In this document: one piece after another, positions 7,693-16,952 of the stretch
Numbering within the stretch: the first letter of the stretch is position 1
Layout of the letters: each line of letters opens with the position of its first letter
Origin: a virus
DNA: 64,000 nt
Virus record (IMG/VR): IMGVR_UViG_3300035670_000030
Coordinates: 1 to 64,000 of that record
Strand: one strand, 5' to 3'
Notes under the pieces: model-generated
What the model saw: the letters and a program-made list of their open reading frames with translations, nothing else
Database searches by the model: none
What the model was told of the DNA's origin: nothing
Position numbers and translations under genes: made by a program

Positions 7693-8208
7693 TTATTTTT
7701 TAAAATCTTTCATATCAAGAAGTGCATTTTGTGGAACAAACCACGCTGGACGGACGACTCTTGGATTTTTATACATAGATTTAATTTTTTGTTCTGATCT
7801 AAAATATTCTTCTTTCATAACATCTTTTCCTTTTGACCAGCCAATTAACTTAACAGCTTTATAATCGACAGTACAAAAAATATATCTTCTTTCCGGATCA
7901 TCATTATCTCTTAAAATTAAATGCCCATCAAGTTTATTCGTTGCTCTTGATTCAACATCTTTTCCGGCATCTGCTACATTATGATAAGTATTAACCAATG
8001 GATCGGAATTAATATTCAAAAAATCTAAAACGGCCAACTCTCCAAGAACTCCAACTACTTCTTGCGTCATTCGTTCATTGAAATTTCTTTTATATGTCGT
8101 TGCATGATTTAAATTTTTCTTTTCGCTTTCGAACATTCGAATATAAGAATGTTCTACTGCTTTCATCATACGTTCAAAATTTAACTGCCATGAATAAGTT
8201 GTTTTCAT
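7693..8208 (-). CDS. PD-(D/E)XK-like nuclease fold protein
   Basis: 171 residues from MKTTYSWQLNF; an ATG five codons earlier is possible but overlaps the upstream gene. GVLGELAVLDFL (conserved Glu on helix 1), DAGKDVESRA (Asp and Glu on the core strand) and FCTVDYKAVKLIGW resemble the core of phage endonuclease-like proteins that are related to restriction enzymes. Cleavage has to be inferred. It could serve host DNA degradation or DNA processing. Confidence 0.55.
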   Translation of the reverse strand: MKTTYSWQLNFERMMKAVEHSYIRMFESEKKNLNHATTYKRNFNERMTQEVVGVLGELAVLDFLNINSDPLVNTYHNVADAGKDVESRATNKLDGHLILRDNDDPERRYIFCTVDYKAVKLIGWSKGKDVMKEEYFRSEQKIKSMYKNPRVVRPAWFVPQNALLDMKDFKK

Positions 8209-8621
8209 TACCCAATTGTACAAGTATCAAAATCAATTAATACTGGCTTTCCGTTTACTTTTCCCACATTGTCTCCAAAGAGATCATAAGTAGACCAACC
8301 CATTTTGGCAACATTATGCCTAATTTCTGCAAGCTCTTCTCGATTTACAACATTTTTACCTTGCACCGCGTGTTCAGTCACATAATAAAAATAATCTTTT
8401 TTCTTTCCTTTAAAAAGTGCTTTTGGGCCAAATCCTGCAAAATGTGCCGCACTTTGACGAAAGAAACATTCTTCCATAGCGCGCCGTTTTTTGTAAAATT
8501 TAACTCCATATTTGCCAGTAATTTGAACATAATAATGCACTGTTGCACTATAAGTTCTTTTATGCTTTCTAAAATTAATTTTAGAAATTAAATTAAGGAG
8601 TTTTTTGTGTGTTTTTTTCAT
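8208..8621 (-). CDS. Protein-kinase-like phage protein
   Basis: 137 residues. GKYGVKFYKKRRAMEECFF gives a candidate ATP-site Lys and helix-C Glu. STYDLFGDNVGKV followed by PVLIDFDTC resembles the kinase catalytic loop (D-x-x-x-x-N) and the metal-binding D-F-[DG] motif. It is much shorter than a complete kinase and appears to lack most of the C-lobe, so it may be a minimal or pseudo-kinase. It lies in an early operon, compatible with action on host proteins. Activity is inferred. Confidence 0.5.
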   Translation of the reverse strand: MKKTHKKLLNLISKINFRKHKRTYSATVHYYVQITGKYGVKFYKKRRAMEECFFRQSAAHFAGFGPKALFKGKKKDYFYYVTEHAVQGKNVVNREELAEIRHNVAKMGWSTYDLFGDNVGKVNGKPVLIDFDTCTIG

Positions 8622-8947
8622 TCTGTAATAAAAATAACTTTGTTTTTACCACTAAAATATTCTTCCACAGAAATGGGGGCATCTTTTAAATCATATTTTT
8701 TACCTGTCCATTTACAATCTCGATCATAGGCAGTAGCTTCTTCAAGAGAAGAATATTCTTCATAAATAAAATCTTCTCCGCAGCATTTACAGGTAACATT
8801 GTCAGGATCATGTTTAAACAATTCTTTAAAAGTACGAATCGCTTCTCCAATTGGCTCGTCGATATAGATATGAGTATATGGTGTTTTTAAATGTCCACCA
8901 CTATGCATATCCATAAAACGTGTTACTGGTTTATTTTTTATCTTCAT
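8618..8947 (-). CDS. Small protein with a Cys-rich knuckle
   Basis: 109 residues. VTCKCCGEDFIYEEY gives a C-x-C-C metal knuckle without an obvious second Cys pair, apart from a Cys in YDRDCKWTG. The N-terminal part (HSGGHLKTPYTHIYID) is His-rich. It could be a small zinc protein. It overlaps both operon neighbours. No family recognised. Confidence 0.6.
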   Translation of the reverse strand: MKIKNKPVTRFMDMHSGGHLKTPYTHIYIDEPIGEAIRTFKELFKHDPDNVTCKCCGEDFIYEEYSSLEEATAYDRDCKWTGKKYDLKDAPISVEEYFSGKNKVIFITE

Positions 8948-9113
8948 ATAGTATTTCTGTCTTTACAATTCTAAATTTTACTCCTAATTTGTGTTCTTTA
9001 TAGGAGTTTATTTCTTTTTGTGCCGATTGTAAAGAAGAATATTTATCAAAATTATGTGGAGACCATACTTTAAATAATTTATTTCGATAAAAAATTTGAT
9101 AATAAAGCTTCAT
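8931..9113 (-). CDS. Small basic protein, first gene of an early operon
   Basis: 60 residues, rich in Lys, Tyr and Phe (YYQIFYRNKLFKVW). It is the first gene downstream of the TTGGCT-17-TATGAT promoter. It overlaps the next gene by 17 nt. Function unknown. Confidence 0.6.
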   Translation of the reverse strand: MKLYYQIFYRNKLFKVWSPHNFDKYSSLQSAQKEINSYKEHKLGVKFRIVKTEILYEDKK

Positions 9114-9122
9114 AAGGTTCCT

Positions 9123-9151
9123 ATCATAGTATTTTTTTAAAAAAAAGCCAA
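9123..9151 (-). promoter_or_regulatory. Sigma-70-like promoter with homopolymeric spacer
   Basis: TTGGCT (9151-9146), a 17-nt spacer of T7 A7 TAC, then TATGAT (9128-9123). The ATG follows 9 nt after the -10 box. The A/T tract may bend the spacer. Confidence 0.6.
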
Positions 9152-9167
9152 TTTATTAATTAAATAT

Positions 9168-9174
9168 GTGTAAT
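9168..9174 (+). promoter_or_regulatory. Late promoter box GTGTAAT
   Basis: GTGTAAT followed by TTATAGT, then the ATG at 9182 (7 nt after the box). It faces away from the early promoter at 9123-9151. Confidence 0.65.
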
Positions 9175-9181
9175 TTATAGT

Positions 9182-9439
9182 ATGTTAACGCGCAACGACT
9201 ATCAAAAATTAGGACTTTCTTATGTAGATCAGTCTCAAGAAGTAGGCAGAATTAACCAATACGCAAATTCTTTATTTTCTAGAATAGAATCTTTACAATC
9301 TATTGTTCCATTTATAACTTCTGTTCCACAAGATTCTCAATCACCTGGCCAAGTTGGAAATATTGCTATAGACAGTGAATATTTTTATATTTGTACGGAG
9401 ATAAATAGTTGGAAAAGAATTCCATTAAACGAAATTTAA
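9182..9439 (+). CDS. Small virion-type protein with YxKLGL N-terminus
   Basis: 85 residues. The N-terminus MLTRNDYQKLGLSYVDQ resembles that of the fibre protein at 28157 (SPEDYRKLGLP), suggesting a shared docking segment. The C-terminal half (GQVGNIAIDSEYFYICTE) is a short beta element often seen at the end of fibre proteins. It opens the 9182-16039 late operon. It is probably a minor virion protein. Confidence 0.65.
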   Translation: MLTRNDYQKLGLSYVDQSQEVGRINQYANSLFSRIESLQSIVPFITSVPQDSQSPGQVGNIAIDSEYFYICTEINSWKRIPLNEI

Positions 9440-9442
9440 ATT

Positions 9443-10099
9443 ATGTTGTATAGTGGTAACAGAAGATTAGGAATTGTTGCTGTCGGTACGCCCGATATGA
9501 ATCCTATATATTCTGGAGTTGCCGCGATTGATTCTGGGTTTAATACTTTTACTTCAACATCATTAACTTCAAATTCTTTAATATCTATTGCAACTGGTAT
9601 TCCACGGGCCGAATCTGATTGGCCAAAACCTTGTGAATATTTTAATAGCGAAATTTTAGCTTCTGATTTTCCAGTAAATTTAGAAGGAGTTAATGAAATA
9701 GGTGTCTCAATACCATACATAGCGGGATCTGGAGTCGATGGGTACAATATAATTCAAAATATATTAAATACAAGTACTGGTTCTTCATTTACAATTGAAA
9801 ACAGTTTTATTGATAATAAAAATTATAAATTTGAAATAGAGGAAATATCAACCTCTGGAGAGTTGACTTACGTTGGTGGTAATATATTATTATTAAATCC
9901 TGATATACCAACATTTTTAGTTTCAAATCCTCAAGTAGTAGGAGGATTCTTGTTAGAATCCTCTGGTCAATTTAATAATCTAGAATTTATATTACGAAAC
10001 AATAATGGACAAATATATCAGATAACTTCATCTGAAAATAACCAATCATTAATATATCGTACAAATAACACGATACATATATGTGGAGGAAATATTTAA
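9443..10099 (+). CDS. Putative virion structural protein
   Basis: 218 residues, rich in Ser, Thr, Asn and Gly, with beta patterns throughout (GFNTFTSTSLTSNSLISIAT). Composition and position between late genes suggest a fibre or decoration protein. It starts 3 nt after the previous stop and ends just before the metzincin start. No enzymatic motif seen. Confidence 0.6.
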   Translation: MLYSGNRRLGIVAVGTPDMNPIYSGVAAIDSGFNTFTSTSLTSNSLISIATGIPRAESDWPKPCEYFNSEILASDFPVNLEGVNEIGVSIPYIAGSGVDGYNIIQNILNTSTGSSFTIENSFIDNKNYKFEIEEISTSGELTYVGGNILLLNPDIPTFLVSNPQVVGGFLLESSGQFNNLEFILRNNNGQIYQITSSENNQSLIYRTNNTIHICGGNI

Positions 10100-10100
10100 T

Positions 10101-11990
10101 ATGCAATCAAAACCTGGATCAAATAATGTTATTTATTTAAACTATGATGGTGAAACTATTATTGATAACTCCGTAATAGGTAATAATAATCTTGGAAATT
10201 ATTTTGGATGGGCTTGGCATGCAAATCAAAATGATATTGATGGAACACCAATCACAAAAGAAAATAAAATTTCCAATATTAAAGTTCCGCCAGCTGATCC
10301 TGGATTAGACCGTTTAAGTATATTCAAACAATTAGTTAATAAATTTGATATATTTGACGTAAATATTACAGATGAAAGAAGCGTTTACAATAACGCTAGT
10401 GGTTTTAAAACCATAGTTTTAATAACATCTAGACCAAGCCCTCAAGAATATAATGATCTAACAATAGCAAATAATAAGTCTGAAAATGGTCCATGGCCAT
10501 ACTCATATAGAAGACTTCTAAGATATACGGAATTAGATACAGAAACGAATATTTTAACTTACCCAATGTTTAGCGCGTCTGGGCTCGCTGGCCCAGTAAG
10601 CGGTTTTAGTAGAATTGTCGGCGGGTTAACACAATATGTTTTTGTTTGGACAAAATTATTTTTAGTAAAAGAAGACCCTAATGATAATAAAAATTTATAT
10701 TTAGTAAGGAATTCGGTTTCATTATCATCAAAATTAATTGCTCGTACAATTGCTCATGAAGTTGGTCATAAATTTGGTTTAATTCATGATGGACAGTTAC
10801 CACGCATAGAGTATTATGCAGGGCATAATGATTGGGTGCCTATTATGGGTGCGGATCGGGAATTACCAAGACCATTAGCCCAATGGAGTAAAGGGGAATA
10901 TAAATATGCTGCACATGTACAACCTGGATTACTAAATCCTTCTGCATTCTTTTTAGGGGATTTACAAGATGATTTAATTATAATTGGTAATACCTTAGGT
11001 TTTATAAAAACGCCAAAAGATAGTATTTCAAAAACACAAGTTCGTACAAAAGATTACGAAATGTATGAAAAAATAAAAAATCAGGATGGATGTTGGAAGA
11101 ACATGGGTGATCTAGGCGTTTATACTCGCGTAATTAGCCAATCAGATGTTATCACATTTAATAATAAAAAAGTAATAGAAGGTATGATTGGCTTCCCTGG
11201 AGATTTCGAAATAATAAAAATGTTATTACCTCATGGTAAATATGATTTTACAATAGATCCGGTTTGGCATAATCCAGAATCAATGTTAGATGTAAATATG
11301 TCAATTTTAAATTGCCATTGCCAAAGACCCAAAGAAAAATATCCAGTAAATTGTAATAAAAATGATTTGCCAACTCGTTATCCTGTAGATACACCATTAG
11401 AAAATTTTCAATGTATATCTTTTGATGACTGTTTAAATACAAGTCAATATGACAGTTATATAGCTCAAACTCCTAAGAATAATAAAGTTACTGGAATTAC
11501 TATAACACTAACTTTACCTTATACTCAAATTATTTATTTAATGGTAGCTGGTGATAAACAAGCACCTTTTGAAGATGGATGGTCAGTATATAGTTCTGTT
11601 GGTAAATATTATTTAGAAATAGTAAAAGATGGCAATAATAATCCAGAGTCATTTTTACAAACGTCTGATACTGCTCCATTGCCTGTATGTAATTGCGAAG
11701 AAATTTCAGTGTGCAAAGACGGAAAAATAGAAACAGTTTTATTATTTACACAAGAAGAAGGTGAACAACAAGGAACTCAAAATTTAATTGGTCCACATAT
11801 CCAAGAATATTCAATAGTCCTAAACGGCGAATCAAAAACTAAAAAATTTTTAGTTTATGGTCCGCCTATGAAAATTGATGAAGATTGCCCTAAAGGAAAA
11901 TTCTGTCTTGATGTCGTTGATAATGAAACTCAACAATGCGTAAAACAAGAATTTGTTGTAGCGTCAGACTTTGAAAAAAAGAAAGTCTAA
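10101..11990 (+). CDS. Metzincin-type metalloprotease, virion-associated
   Basis: 629 residues from ATG 10101. RTIAHEVGHKFGLIHDGQ (HEVGH about 219-223) is the metzincin zinc site H-E-x-x-H-x-x-G-x-x-H-D, and WVPIMG 25 residues later is the Met-turn. A Cys-rich C-terminal region follows (LNCHCQ, CNCEEISVC). The C-terminal domains are shared with the 14396 protein (GMIGFPGDFEIIK and FLVYGPPM against GMIGFPYDYDIIK and FLVIGYPL), so the two are paralogues. Its place in a late operon suggests a protease carried on the particle, acting on host surface proteins. No signal peptide. Confidence 0.78.
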   Translation: MQSKPGSNNVIYLNYDGETIIDNSVIGNNNLGNYFGWAWHANQNDIDGTPITKENKISNIKVPPADPGLDRLSIFKQLVNKFDIFDVNITDERSVYNNASGFKTIVLITSRPSPQEYNDLTIANNKSENGPWPYSYRRLLRYTELDTETNILTYPMFSASGLAGPVSGFSRIVGGLTQYVFVWTKLFLVKEDPNDNKNLYLVRNSVSLSSKLIARTIAHEVGHKFGLIHDGQLPRIEYYAGHNDWVPIMGADRELPRPLAQWSKGEYKYAAHVQPGLLNPSAFFLGDLQDDLIIIGNTLGFIKTPKDSISKTQVRTKDYEMYEKIKNQDGCWKNMGDLGVYTRVISQSDVITFNNKKVIEGMIGFPGDFEIIKMLLPHGKYDFTIDPVWHNPESMLDVNMSILNCHCQRPKEKYPVNCNKNDLPTRYPVDTPLENFQCISFDDCLNTSQYDSYIAQTPKNNKVTGITITLTLPYTQIIYLMVAGDKQAPFEDGWSVYSSVGKYYLEIVKDGNNNPESFLQTSDTAPLPVCNCEEISVCKDGKIETVLLFTQEEGEQQGTQNLIGPHIQEYSIVLNGESKTKKFLVYGPPMKIDEDCPKGKFCLDVVDNETQQCVKQEFVVASDFEKKKV

Positions 11991-11996
11991 AAAATT

Positions 11997-14390
11997 ATGA
12001 AACCAGTATACATAAAATATCAAAACTTAGGTAAAAGTCTTGTAAATAATGACTTTACGATTTATACTGATAAAGGTCTTGCCATCCCAAGCGGGCTAAG
12101 TTCAAATCAATTATTAAATGGTACGATTCTTCAATTACAAGATGATGCGAGTAAAGTTTTTATTGTTCCTAAAATTTATGATTTAATTGCTAGCGGTAAT
12201 TCTAATCCACAAATATCAGGATTAAAATTTTATAAAACAGATTTAATTTTCAATTCTAGCCCAATATATTACGATGAAACAGATACATATGCACTTTCAC
12301 GATTAGGTATATATAATTATTGGTTTTTATCGACTATTGATAGAATAAAAAGCACTGGAATAAATACAACTAGTCCCTCATCTGGGCTGTTAAAAACAGA
12401 TAATTTCTTAAGTCCAATTGGAAATTATCTTAGGGATTTTAGTAACGAACCAAGTGGTACTGGAACAAATGTTGGCCCCACAGGATTTATTAATATTTCA
12501 TCCTTATTTCAAGATGATGGTTCTAGTGGCGGAGGCATAAATACTGGCCCATTTGTAAATAAACTTCGCATATATAATACTCCAGGTATTACAGGTTTTG
12601 CTGGAACTTATATTAGTGGTATTTTTACATTAGGTGGAATTCCAAGAATTGGGTTCCGAAATGAACAGAATCCAAATTTTTATATTTACAAAAATAACCT
12701 CCCAAGTGTTTGGAGGGCTGTTGAAGATTTTTATAATGGGCCTTTTACATGGTATAGTAGAACTGGTAGACAAGGTGTTGATGAAGATCCTGGTGAATAT
12801 CCTCCTGTTTTTGGATGGGAATTAGGAGATAATTCATCAATGAATCCGCCTCCTGTTACAGATTTTGCTTTGCCACTTCCAGAAATGAATTTCGGCCATT
12901 GTGCTGGTAATAGTTTAGATTACCCAGTTTATATATATCAAGCAAATAGTGTTGATTCGTCTATAGATAATATAAAGTTTTATTCTGGCGGAATGTTAAG
13001 TTCTAGTGGAACAAGTGAATTGTTTCCACAAAATATTAATATATTAAATTTATTCCCAAATTTATATAATAAATATATAGATAGAAATTTTTATTACACA
13101 AATATTGTTCAAAATAATAGATTATTGTTATTCAGAATTATTAATAATGATTTCGATCAATTTATTATTACAAAAACAAATCAAAACTATAATAGCGGTT
13201 ATTATTACTGGATTTCAGATTATGATTATGTATTAAATAGTGGAAAAGACACGTTGCAACAAGCCCGTAAAGTTTTCGTCCCAGTAGGAAATAATACTGG
13301 TGATTTAAAAAATATTTCTATCGATATAAATGACATATTTTTAAATAAAAAAATTAATATAGAAAATTTAGATTTCAATAATATTACAACCGGAGATAGT
13401 ATTTACGTAACCATTGATAAACCAGTTAGTGGTATTAATATTAATGGTATCTATAATTTACAAACTATTAATAGTGGTATTTATAATGGTTTAAATGCTT
13501 TAATGGGAGATAGATATTTATTTGCAAGTCCAAAATTTTATGTTTCTGGAGTTACTTGTGGTAATCAAGCTTTTATATTAAATCCAACAGTAGGTGTGAT
13601 TAATCAACAAACAGGCTTTGTTAGATTTGTTAGAGCTACAGAAGGTTTTCAATATGAGGTACAATTTACTAGAAATCTATCGAGTGGCTGGAGCACGACA
13701 GGAGTAACATTAACTCCGTCTTTAAATCAATCTGGTGTTCCGTCTGGTTTTATACGGGAGGAATTTTATTTACCACTAAGTCAATTAGGTGGTGGTAATT
13801 TATTCTTTAGAATGAGTGGAACAAACGCAGTTTGGAAAGTATTAGATACCGAATTCAATTATGTTGGAATAAAAAATTGTTTATCAAGTTCAAATATCCT
13901 ACCATCAAAATATTGGTTTACTGGCCAATGGGATGGATTTGCATTCAGAGATTATTATGATTTTGGTTATACTAAATTATACTTATTAAATAAAACACTA
14001 ACTGGCATCGATAACTTTAATGATGATTATGTATTAGGATATAATAATAATTACGATTATACCCAATTTTCTGGTTATATAACTGGACAAAAAGCTAGTA
14101 ACTTAATTTTTAATTTACCAGATGGACAATCTTTAACGGGCTTAATAACATCAAAATCAAGTGGTTTTATTGGCGGCTTAATTAATAGTACAAGTAATAG
14201 AACTTTTGAATATGCAAATTTTGAAATACAAAGTTTAGACCAACCATCCGATTCCATAATTGGAAAATATTCATTATCAATTACTTATAACGATGTAAAT
14301 TATTCTATTGAGTATACTGGAGGTTCTTCTGCGACTTATATAAAATATTCAAATTCTCAATCTGAATACACATGTGGATTTAACATTTAA
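11997..14390 (+). CDS. Large virion structural protein between two metzincins
   Basis: 797 residues, rich in Asn, Ser, Gly and Tyr, with low charge and many short beta segments (GFAGTYISGIFTLGGIPRIG; LSSGWSTTGVTLTPS). The composition is typical of phage tail fibre or adhesin proteins. It lies 6 nt after the first metzincin and 5 nt before the second, so the three are surely co-translated. No catalytic motif is recognised. It may carry or present the proteases on the virion, which is inference. Confidence 0.6.
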   Translation: MKPVYIKYQNLGKSLVNNDFTIYTDKGLAIPSGLSSNQLLNGTILQLQDDASKVFIVPKIYDLIASGNSNPQISGLKFYKTDLIFNSSPIYYDETDTYALSRLGIYNYWFLSTIDRIKSTGINTTSPSSGLLKTDNFLSPIGNYLRDFSNEPSGTGTNVGPTGFINISSLFQDDGSSGGGINTGPFVNKLRIYNTPGITGFAGTYISGIFTLGGIPRIGFRNEQNPNFYIYKNNLPSVWRAVEDFYNGPFTWYSRTGRQGVDEDPGEYPPVFGWELGDNSSMNPPPVTDFALPLPEMNFGHCAGNSLDYPVYIYQANSVDSSIDNIKFYSGGMLSSSGTSELFPQNINILNLFPNLYNKYIDRNFYYTNIVQNNRLLLFRIINNDFDQFIITKTNQNYNSGYYYWISDYDYVLNSGKDTLQQARKVFVPVGNNTGDLKNISIDINDIFLNKKINIENLDFNNITTGDSIYVTIDKPVSGININGIYNLQTINSGIYNGLNALMGDRYLFASPKFYVSGVTCGNQAFILNPTVGVINQQTGFVRFVRATEGFQYEVQFTRNLSSGWSTTGVTLTPSLNQSGVPSGFIREEFYLPLSQLGGGNLFFRMSGTNAVWKVLDTEFNYVGIKNCLSSSNILPSKYWFTGQWDGFAFRDYYDFGYTKLYLLNKTLTGIDNFNDDYVLGYNNNYDYTQFSGYITGQKASNLIFNLPDGQSLTGLITSKSSGFIGGLINSTSNRTFEYANFEIQSLDQPSDSIIGKYSLSITYNDVNYSIEYTGGSSATYIKYSNSQSEYTCGFNI

Positions 14391-14395
14391 TAATT

Positions 14396-16039
14396 ATGAA
14401 ATCATTGCAAATAAGAATTTTAACAGGTGAAATTACCGTACCAAAAACGGCAAGATATAAAGAACTCTATAACAAAACAAAAAAATGGCGTCATGCTGAT
14501 GGTGCTCAAAACTATGATTATAATAAGGGCTGGAATAATGCCGCGCAATTTAACCAGGAACATTATTTAGATGAAGATACCGATACTGCTGATTTAATTT
14601 TCCCAGAGGCCAACATTAATCAAAATACTATAGAGCTCATTAACCAATTTTTCGAAATTTTTAATAAAGAGGTTTATAATACATCCTCTTTATCTCCAGG
14701 TTTTGATGATAAAAAATTTGTTTTATTTATAAAAAGAGAATACACCGATGTTAATTCTGATGCGTTTAAGAATTTAAGCAAAAAATTTTGGCCATTTAAA
14801 AGGTTAGTATGGTTTTTTATAAAAAGTGGATTTAGAGATGCCGCATTTAGTTTTCCACAGGGTCATGCAGATAAACATTGTGGAACTGCATTTATATGGA
14901 CGGAATCACCTTTAGACGAAGTTGTTAGCCATGAACTTGGGCATTTATATGGTTTAGACCATTGGGGGGATACAAGAGATCCTTTAAAATTAATAAATAA
15001 TAAAGCAAGTTATTATCAAAGAAATAACCAATGGGCTCCGATAATGGGCATTTCATTATTGAGTAGTCAAAATTCTCAATGGAGTAATGGAAATTACTTG
15101 CCAAAATGGCCAGGTTTTCAAGATGATATACTTACAATCTCAAAACATGGAAGTTTAATAAAACCACCAATTAAACAAACAAATTCAGTTTATTTTAATA
15201 ACGTACGTAATTTAAAAAATGCTAAAAAAATGGCAAGAATTTTAAATGAAAATTCTGCAACCGCCATTGGCATGATTGGTTTTCCATATGATTATGATAT
15301 TATTAAAGTAATTGTTCCAGCTGGAGCTAGTCTTTTAACAATAAAACCTGTTGAGACTAATAGTAAAATGCCAGATTTTGACTGTGATATTTTATACTGT
15401 GATTGCGAATTAGATAAAGATAAAGATAAAACTAATATGAGCGCTGATTTTGATACATATTGGGCTCCAGATGGTGAAGTAAATATTTTAAGAAAAATTG
15501 TTATAAATAATGACGATAAATATGTTAGTAGAAGTTTACATAATGATAATAGCAAAGAAATACAATTTGATTTTAATTTCGAATATACATCTTTAATTTA
15601 TTTAAGAATACGTGGAGATTTTATAGATCCAGTAAATAAGAAAAATGAAGAAGAACCAGTTCAAGAAGATAAAGGTCAAGATAGATATGGTTCTGTTGGA
15701 AAATATAGAATTAACGTAACAACAGATTCAACTGCTTTTAATGATGACATTCCTAATACACATTGTGAAAAATTCAATATATGTGTTAATGGCGAATATC
15801 AACAAATACCTTTATTTGTTCAAGATGAAAAAGATGAACAAATTGATGGCACTGAAGGTGGTGTTCATATATTTGAAACAGATGTATTGATTAATGGCGA
15901 AAAGAAAAAGAAAAGATTTTTAGTTATAGGATATCCATTAGATATGAATCAAAAAGAAATTGAGGGTAGATTCTATTTGCCAGTTATAATCAATAATGAA
16001 TGCAAAAAATATGCTTTCGTTAGAGGAATTTCAACATAA
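14396..16039 (+). CDS. Second metzincin-type metalloprotease
   Basis: 547 residues. VVSHELGHLYGLDHWGD (HELGH 179-183) is H-E-x-x-H-x-x-G-x-x-H, and WAPIMG supplies the Met-turn. The C-terminal half is homologous to that of the 10101 protein (GMIGFPYDYDIIK, YGSVGKYRI, FLVIGYPL). The N-terminal 150 residues differ, so the copies have diverged in the pro- or targeting region. Last gene of the late operon. Likely zinc endopeptidase activity; the target is unknown. Confidence 0.78.
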   Translation: MKSLQIRILTGEITVPKTARYKELYNKTKKWRHADGAQNYDYNKGWNNAAQFNQEHYLDEDTDTADLIFPEANINQNTIELINQFFEIFNKEVYNTSSLSPGFDDKKFVLFIKREYTDVNSDAFKNLSKKFWPFKRLVWFFIKSGFRDAAFSFPQGHADKHCGTAFIWTESPLDEVVSHELGHLYGLDHWGDTRDPLKLINNKASYYQRNNQWAPIMGISLLSSQNSQWSNGNYLPKWPGFQDDILTISKHGSLIKPPIKQTNSVYFNNVRNLKNAKKMARILNENSATAIGMIGFPYDYDIIKVIVPAGASLLTIKPVETNSKMPDFDCDILYCDCELDKDKDKTNMSADFDTYWAPDGEVNILRKIVINNDDKYVSRSLHNDNSKEIQFDFNFEYTSLIYLRIRGDFIDPVNKKNEEEPVQEDKGQDRYGSVGKYRINVTTDSTAFNDDIPNTHCEKFNICVNGEYQQIPLFVQDEKDEQIDGTEGGVHIFETDVLINGEKKKKRFLVIGYPLDMNQKEIEGRFYLPVIINNECKKYAFVRGIST

Positions 16040-16050
16040 AAAATTATAAT

Positions 16051-16200
16051 TTATTTTTCTAACAGTTTTAAAACTACAATCGTATCACTTGATTCAATAT
16101 CAAGATCATCAATAATTAATTCTTGATTTTCAAATTCAAAAACTACTTTTGCTTTTGGATTTTCTTCTTCAAGTAATTCAATTAAGTCTTTGATTTTCAT
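16051..16200 (-). CDS. Small acidic protein
   Basis: A 49-residue frame from ATG at 16200-16198: MKIKDLIELLEEENPKAKVV, then a short beta hairpin and VVLKLLEK. The spacing (3 nt after the 16204 gene) and well-formed amphipathic helices support a real gene. It fills the gap at the end of the minus-strand operon, converging on the metzincin gene. Function unknown. Confidence 0.6.
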   Translation of the reverse strand: MKIKDLIELLEEENPKAKVVFEFENQELIIDDLDIESSDTIVVLKLLEK

Positions 16201-16203
16201 AAA

Positions 16204-16437
16204 TTAAGGATTAACTTTCAAAATAACATGCCACAAACCATCTGCACTTTTTGTACTAGTTTGTTGACGAATTTTCATTCTGGAATTATTAGCAGCATTT
16301 ACTGCCATACGATGAGCTTCAAAATGTGAAGTACCAACCCCTGTAATAAAAGAAGTACCTTTATCATCTGCATTCAAATCAAAAATTAGATAGGCATTAA
16401 TTGCTACAATAAGGATATGTTTAATCATTTTTTTCAT
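16204..16437 (-). CDS. Small secreted protein
   Basis: 77 residues. An N-terminal signal-like segment, KKMIKHILIVAINAYLIFDL, precedes a short polar domain (TGVGTSHFEAHRMAVNAANN). It is exported or membrane-anchored by prediction. It overlaps the previous gene by 17 nt. Function unknown. Confidence 0.6.
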   Translation of the reverse strand: MKKMIKHILIVAINAYLIFDLNADDKGTSFITGVGTSHFEAHRMAVNAANNSRMKIRQQTSTKSADGLWHVILKVNP

Positions 16438-16705
16438 TTAATTTTTCTCCTTCTTTTAAGATAGACTCTTTCGAGTCTTCTATATTTTTAACATGATTTT
16501 TAATAATGTCAATAGATAAATATTTAGGAAAGAAATAAATTGAAATATCTTTTTTTGTTATTTTTTTGATTTCATCATAAAGAAACTTAATATCTTCTTT
16601 TTTAAAATCTTTTTTCTTCTCTTCGTCTATTTTCACTAAGATAGTATCGCCATCATTTATTTCAGATGTTTTAAATAAGTTAATTTCTAACGATTTTATA
16701 TCCAT
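16421..16705 (-). CDS. Hypothetical lysine-rich protein
   Basis: 94 residues from MDIKSLEINLF; an alternative start seven codons earlier overlaps the neighbour. Lys- and Glu-rich helices follow a beta N-terminus (GDTILVKIDEEKKKDF). No recognised family. Middle gene of a three- to four-gene operon. Confidence 0.55.
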   Translation of the reverse strand: MDIKSLEINLFKTSEINDGDTILVKIDEEKKKDFKKEDIKFLYDEIKKITKKDISIYFFPKYLSIDIIKNHVKNIEDSKESILKEGEKLNEKND

Positions 16706-16709
16706 AAAT

Positions 16710-16910
16710 TTAATTGTTAATTGCAAAATAATCTCTAGCGGCTTCTAAATATCCTTCGCTATCGAGGTATCGCCTTAAAGCTTGAAAGTCATCTCCAGAT
16801 AATGGTCCTTTTACTCGTACTTCGATATCATAACCATCACTACCAACAGGTTTTATTCCAACACTAAAATAGCGTCCTTTAAAATTTAATTTCGTATAAT
16901 ATATTGACAT
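16710..16910 (-). CDS. Hypothetical small protein
   Basis: 66 residues with a beta-beta-alpha pattern (YFSVGIKPVGSDGYDIEVRV, then DDFQALRRYLDSEGYL). First gene of the 16910-to-16051 operon. I find no clear promoter in the 42 nt upstream. Function unknown. Confidence 0.6.
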   Translation of the reverse strand: MSIYYTKLNFKGRYFSVGIKPVGSDGYDIEVRVKGPLSGDDFQALRRYLDSEGYLEAARDYFAINN

Positions 16911-16952
16911 TGCCTAATTTTATAGGCTAGAAAATAATTTATCTATTATTTT

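Noticed and set aside
9436-9747. 103-codon minus-strand frame opposite the 9443 gene
   Set aside because: It is the shadow of the plus-strand late gene; it lacks a promoter, and its neighbours on that strand are far away.
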